Assembly: GCA_963733145.1 (NCBI GenBank)
Contig: CAVTCJ010000013.1
Span: 682,001 to 746,000, forward strand
Direction: 5' to 3'
Origin: JAHIKV01 sp963733145
GTDB taxonomy: Bacteria > Planctomycetota > Planctomycetia > Pirellulales > Thermoguttaceae
DNA length: 64,000 bases
The notes under the pieces were generated by a model, which made no database searches, was not told where the DNA came from, and saw only the letters and a program-made list of their open reading frames with translations. Of this stretch, positions 61,628 to 64,000 are shown piece by piece; positions within the stretch are counted from its first letter, which is position 1, and each line of letters starts with the position of its first letter. Position numbers and translations under genes: made by a program.

Positions 61628-62998
61628 CTTCAGCAGGTAGCGGTTGGCGATGCTGATTCCGCTGATGATTGCTCCGACGATGCCGACCAGGCCTTGATCG
61701 TTGCCGCAGATGAAGAGGTTTTTCAGGTGCGAGGTGCCGTCGCGGCGCTTGGCGGCGGCGCCGTAGACGGACCCTTCGGTGTGGCCGGTGAAACGGCGGA
61801 TGGTCAGCGGCGTGAACATGTCGCCGCCGACGACCGAGCCGCGGAAATCGGGGACGAAGCGGGCCGCCGACTCGAGCAGCCGCTCGCGCCACTCCTCCTT
61901 CGCCCGGCGATAGGACTCGGCGTCCAGGGCGGCCCAACGCTCGTAGTTGGCCAGGGCCGTGATCCGCAAGATGCCCTCCTCCAGCGGCTCGGGATAGGCG
62001 AAGTTGTTCGGCGAGCAGATCGTCCCGCTCCGCAGATCGACCAGATCGTCCGGCTTCTCGTAATGGAACCGGTCCGAGTCGTTGTAGAAGATGATCGTCT
62101 GCTCGTGGCCCAGGGCGCGGGGCAGCGCGTCGAGGACCGAGATCGACTCGACCACGGAAATCGGGCTCGGCGAATCGGCCGCGTCGGTCCGATAATCGTC
62201 GCAGAGCCGCATGGTCTCGGACCAGCCGGCCGAGGAAAGGACGTTGCGGGCCTCGAGTTCCGTGCCGTCTTCGAGCACGACCTTTTGCACCGCGTCCTGC
62301 GCGACGACGATGCGGGCCACGGCCGCCTTCAGCCGCAGCTCGCCTCCTTGCTCCTTGAAGCGCCGGGCGAGCATCGACAGAATCCGCTGAATTCCGGCCA
62401 GCGGCCGAGACAGCCCTTCGAGGAAGATCGACCGGAAGAGGATGCTGAACTGGTCGAAGTCGATGTCGTGTTCCCGCGCCCCGCCGTAATACAGCACTGG
62501 GCAGAAAATCATCTCGACCAGCAGCGGATCGTCGATGATCCCGGAGACCACCTGCCGGGCCGAGCGGTCGGCGCCAGATTGGCCAAACTGGTCGTAGTCG
62601 TGCAGCGAGGCCACCAGCCGGCGGAAGTTGTCGGTCTGGCGGGGGAAGCGGCAGCGGACCTCGGTCTCGAGCAGCGCGAAATCGTTCGAGAACCGCAGGC
62701 TGGCCGCGGGGAACATGATCACCGAGCCGATCTGCGGGGCCAGCGCCCATTCGTCCCAGGCCACCCGCAACTGGCGGAGCACGCGGGCAAACGGTCCGGT
62801 CCGGGCGCCCTTGGCGGAGTAATTCGTCACGGCGTGCAGGCCGACGTCGAAGGTCCGGCCGCGCTGCCGGTAGAACGAGTTCAGGCCGCCGATGGCGGCG
62901 TGGCGTTCGAGGATACAGACCTTCCGGCCGAAGTGGGCCAGTCGGACCCCGGCGGCCAGGCCCGACATTCCCGCGCCGATGATTAGCGTGTCGTACAT
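61625..62998 (-). CDS. FAD-dependent phytoene-desaturase-like oxidoreductase
   Basis: This intact 457-residue protein has the dinucleotide-binding motif YDTLIIGAGMSGLAAGVRLA at the start and RKVCILERHAAIGGLNSFYR. The middle reads LYYGGAREHDIDFDQFSILF and FLEGLSRPLAGIQRILSMLA. The FAD-binding end is NLFICGNDQGLVGIVGAIIS. It is close to the CrtI/NAD(P)-FAD oxidoreductase group that acts on carotenoids or other polyenes; the substrate cannot be determined here. Its stop lies within the tRNA-Lys 3' half remnant, so integration events took place right at the end of this gene. Confidence 0.85.
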   Translation of the reverse strand: MYDTLIIGAGMSGLAAGVRLAHFGRKVCILERHAAIGGLNSFYRQRGRTFDVGLHAVTNYSAKGARTGPFARVLRQLRVAWDEWALAPQIGSVIMFPAASLRFSNDFALLETEVRCRFPRQTDNFRRLVASLHDYDQFGQSGADRSARQVVSGIIDDPLLVEMIFCPVLYYGGAREHDIDFDQFSILFRSIFLEGLSRPLAGIQRILSMLARRFKEQGGELRLKAAVARIVVAQDAVQKVVLEDGTELEARNVLSSAGWSETMRLCDDYRTDAADSPSPISVVESISVLDALPRALGHEQTIIFYNDSDRFHYEKPDDLVDLRSGTICSPNNFAYPEPLEEGILRITALANYERWAALDAESYRRAKEEWRERLLESAARFVPDFRGSVVGGDMFTPLTIRRFTGHTEGSVYGAAAKRRDGTSHLKNLFICGNDQGLVGIVGAIISGISIANRYLLK

Positions 62999-63003
62999 AG
63001 GGT

Positions 63004-63092
63004 CGGGGGGTCAGAGGTCAGGGTTTAGAGGTCGGAGGTCAGAGGGTCGAAGATGGGGGGTGGGGTGGGACAAGCGCAGCAATGTCGCACCA
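63004..63092. repeat. GGTCAGAGG-type tandem repeat and GGTGGGACAAGCGC repeat arm
   Basis: GGGTCAGAGGTCAGGGTTTA is followed by GAGGTCGGAGGTCAGAGG, a degenerate tandem unit (63004-63049). A single arm of the GTGGGACAAGC repeat follows at about 63062. The rest of 62999-63303 has no supported gene. Confidence 0.6.
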
Positions 63093-63303
63093 ACAACCTG
63101 CTGGTGATTATACAAACACGGCGGCTATCTTTACAGCGGCGAGGTGGACGATTGCCTCGCGTGGACAAATCGGCTATAAAGGCGGCAGTTTCAGAATTAT
63201 CCTGCCTTATTTTCTCCCGCCCTGGTCTTTCCCGCAATAATGGTTCGCCGGCGATCGGCGCATCGAGACTCGACGTTGTCCCATAACCTCACTATTGGAA
63301 GGG

Positions 63304-64000
63304 ATGAAAACCATGCTGAAAGCACTCACCGCAGCGGTCTCGCTTGTTTTGCTGGTCGTCTTTTTTTGTTCCGGCGCGGCATCGGCCGAGCCGAACCGGT
63401 TCGTCCAGGACAGGTTCGCCATCGGTTTCTGGGTCGATCCGCCGGCCGATGCAAATATGGAACGGCATTACACAGACATCGCCGCCGCCGACTTTACGCT
63501 GGTGATCGGCGGATTCGGCGCGAGAACGCCGGAGATGATCCAGCGGCAGATCGCGCTTTGCGAACGGCATGGGCTCAAGGCGCTGGTGGGGACTGCGGGC
63601 TTGCCGGCGGATAAATTACCCCGGGGTCCATCCGTCTGGGGATACGTAATCCGCGACGAGCCGAACGTGAAGGAGTTTCCGGCATTGCGGAATTCGGTCG
63701 ACGCCATCCGCAACACCCGGCCGGGGATGCTCTCCTTCATCAACCTCTTTCCGGATTACGCCAGCGAACAACAGTTGGGGACTAAAACCTACGACGAACA
63801 CGTTAAGCGGTTTGTAGAAGAAGTGGATCCCGACGTTCTGTGCATGGACTATTATCCGCGAATGAAACGAGACGCCGACGGCCGCGAGGGCTACTGCCGC
63901 AACCTGGAAGTGATGCGGAAATACTCGCTCCAGCGGCATATTCCCTTCTGGAACTTCTTCAACACGATGCCCTTCGGACCGCACGACGATCCGACCGAGG
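63304..64000 (+). CDS. Secreted glycoside-hydrolase-like protein (cut by window edge)
   Basis: The start at 63304 gives MKTMLKALTAAVSLVLLVVF, a signal peptide ending near ASAEP. The mature part alternates strands and helices as in TIM barrels: FAIGFWVDPPADANMERHYT, ADFTLVIGGFGARTPEMIQR, GLKALVGTAGLPADKLPR, WGYVIRDEPNVKEFPALRNS and VDPDVLCMDYYPRMKRDADG. RDEPN and DYYPRM recall the acid segments of beta-galactosidase-like glycosidases. The gene is open to the end of the window. It is probably exported and acts on a polysaccharide; the exact family is not certain. Confidence 0.7.
   Translation, partial: MKTMLKALTAAVSLVLLVVFFCSGAASAEPNRFVQDRFAIGFWVDPPADANMERHYTDIAAADFTLVIGGFGARTPEMIQRQIALCERHGLKALVGTAGLPADKLPRGPSVWGYVIRDEPNVKEFPALRNSVDAIRNTRPGMLSFINLFPDYASEQQLGTKTYDEHVKRFVEEVDPDVLCMDYYPRMKRDADGREGYCRNLEVMRKYSLQRHIPFWNFFNTMPFGPHDDPTE

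Overview
The window is G+C-rich bacterial DNA and most probably comes from a planctomycete (Pirellulales-like). Signs are the flhA-flhF-flhG-fliA order, a long UvrA-type protein, DUF433/DUF5615 pairs, lipoproteins with unusual architecture, several planctomycete-style tyrosine recombinases, and very many dispersed palindromic repeats between and even inside genes. More than 30 reading-frame breaks are visible. They are spread over housekeeping, transport and phage genes alike, which looks like uncorrected indel errors in the assembly more than biological decay. Broken genes are therefore given as their full probable extent, with the break positions in the evidence.

Layout. 1-8 kb: a UvrA-like gene split by a palindromic insertion, a HicB-like gene, a MITE, a zinc-ribbon gene, a nucleotide-sugar-epimerase-like gene, a DUF433/DUF5615 toxin-antitoxin pair and a tryptophanase-type lyase. 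8-12.5 kb: a Phd-like antitoxin, a large lipoprotein alpha/beta hydrolase, a RelE/XRE toxin-antitoxin pair and a DUF457 membrane protein. 12.5-17.7 kb: the flagellar export and regulatory operon flhA-flhF-flhG-fliA, read leftwards. 17.8-24.2 kb: a tripartite RND efflux system (TolC-like, membrane fusion protein, RND pump), read leftwards. 24.2-34 kb: an accessory stretch with lipoproteins, a secreted TIM-barrel-like protein, an aldo/keto reductase, a MATE transporter, a cold-shock protein with a duplicated leader, and tRNA-Gly.

34-61.6 kb is a mobile region built on one tRNA-Lys(UUU) gene. It begins with an IS. Then come a 5' half of tRNA-Lys (35836), a second identical 5' half (47153), a 3' half (57984) and a degenerate second 3' half (61584). 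This order is best read as three successive insertions: element X (about 35.87-47.15 kb), element Y (about 47.19-57.98 kb) and element Z (about 58.03-61.58 kb). Each of X and Y has its own pair of end repeats that look like recombinase arm sites. X carries two integrases, terminase subunits, a prohead protease, a coiled-coil protein, a Topo VI-A/Spo11-like protein, a ParB-like protein and excisionase-like proteins. Y carries two integrases, a tape-measure-like gene, a probable major capsid gene, a replication-type gene and small DNA-binding proteins. Neither has a full phage gene set, so both resemble satellites or reduced prophages. Z carries an intact 896-residue PHP-domain/SMC-like ATPase (TrlF-type, probable defence protein) and a broken RAYT transposase. 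As assembled, Y leaves the tRNA-Lys gene cut in its anticodon loop.

61.6-64 kb returns to chromosome: a phytoene-desaturase-like FAD oxidoreductase and the start of a secreted glycoside-hydrolase-like protein.
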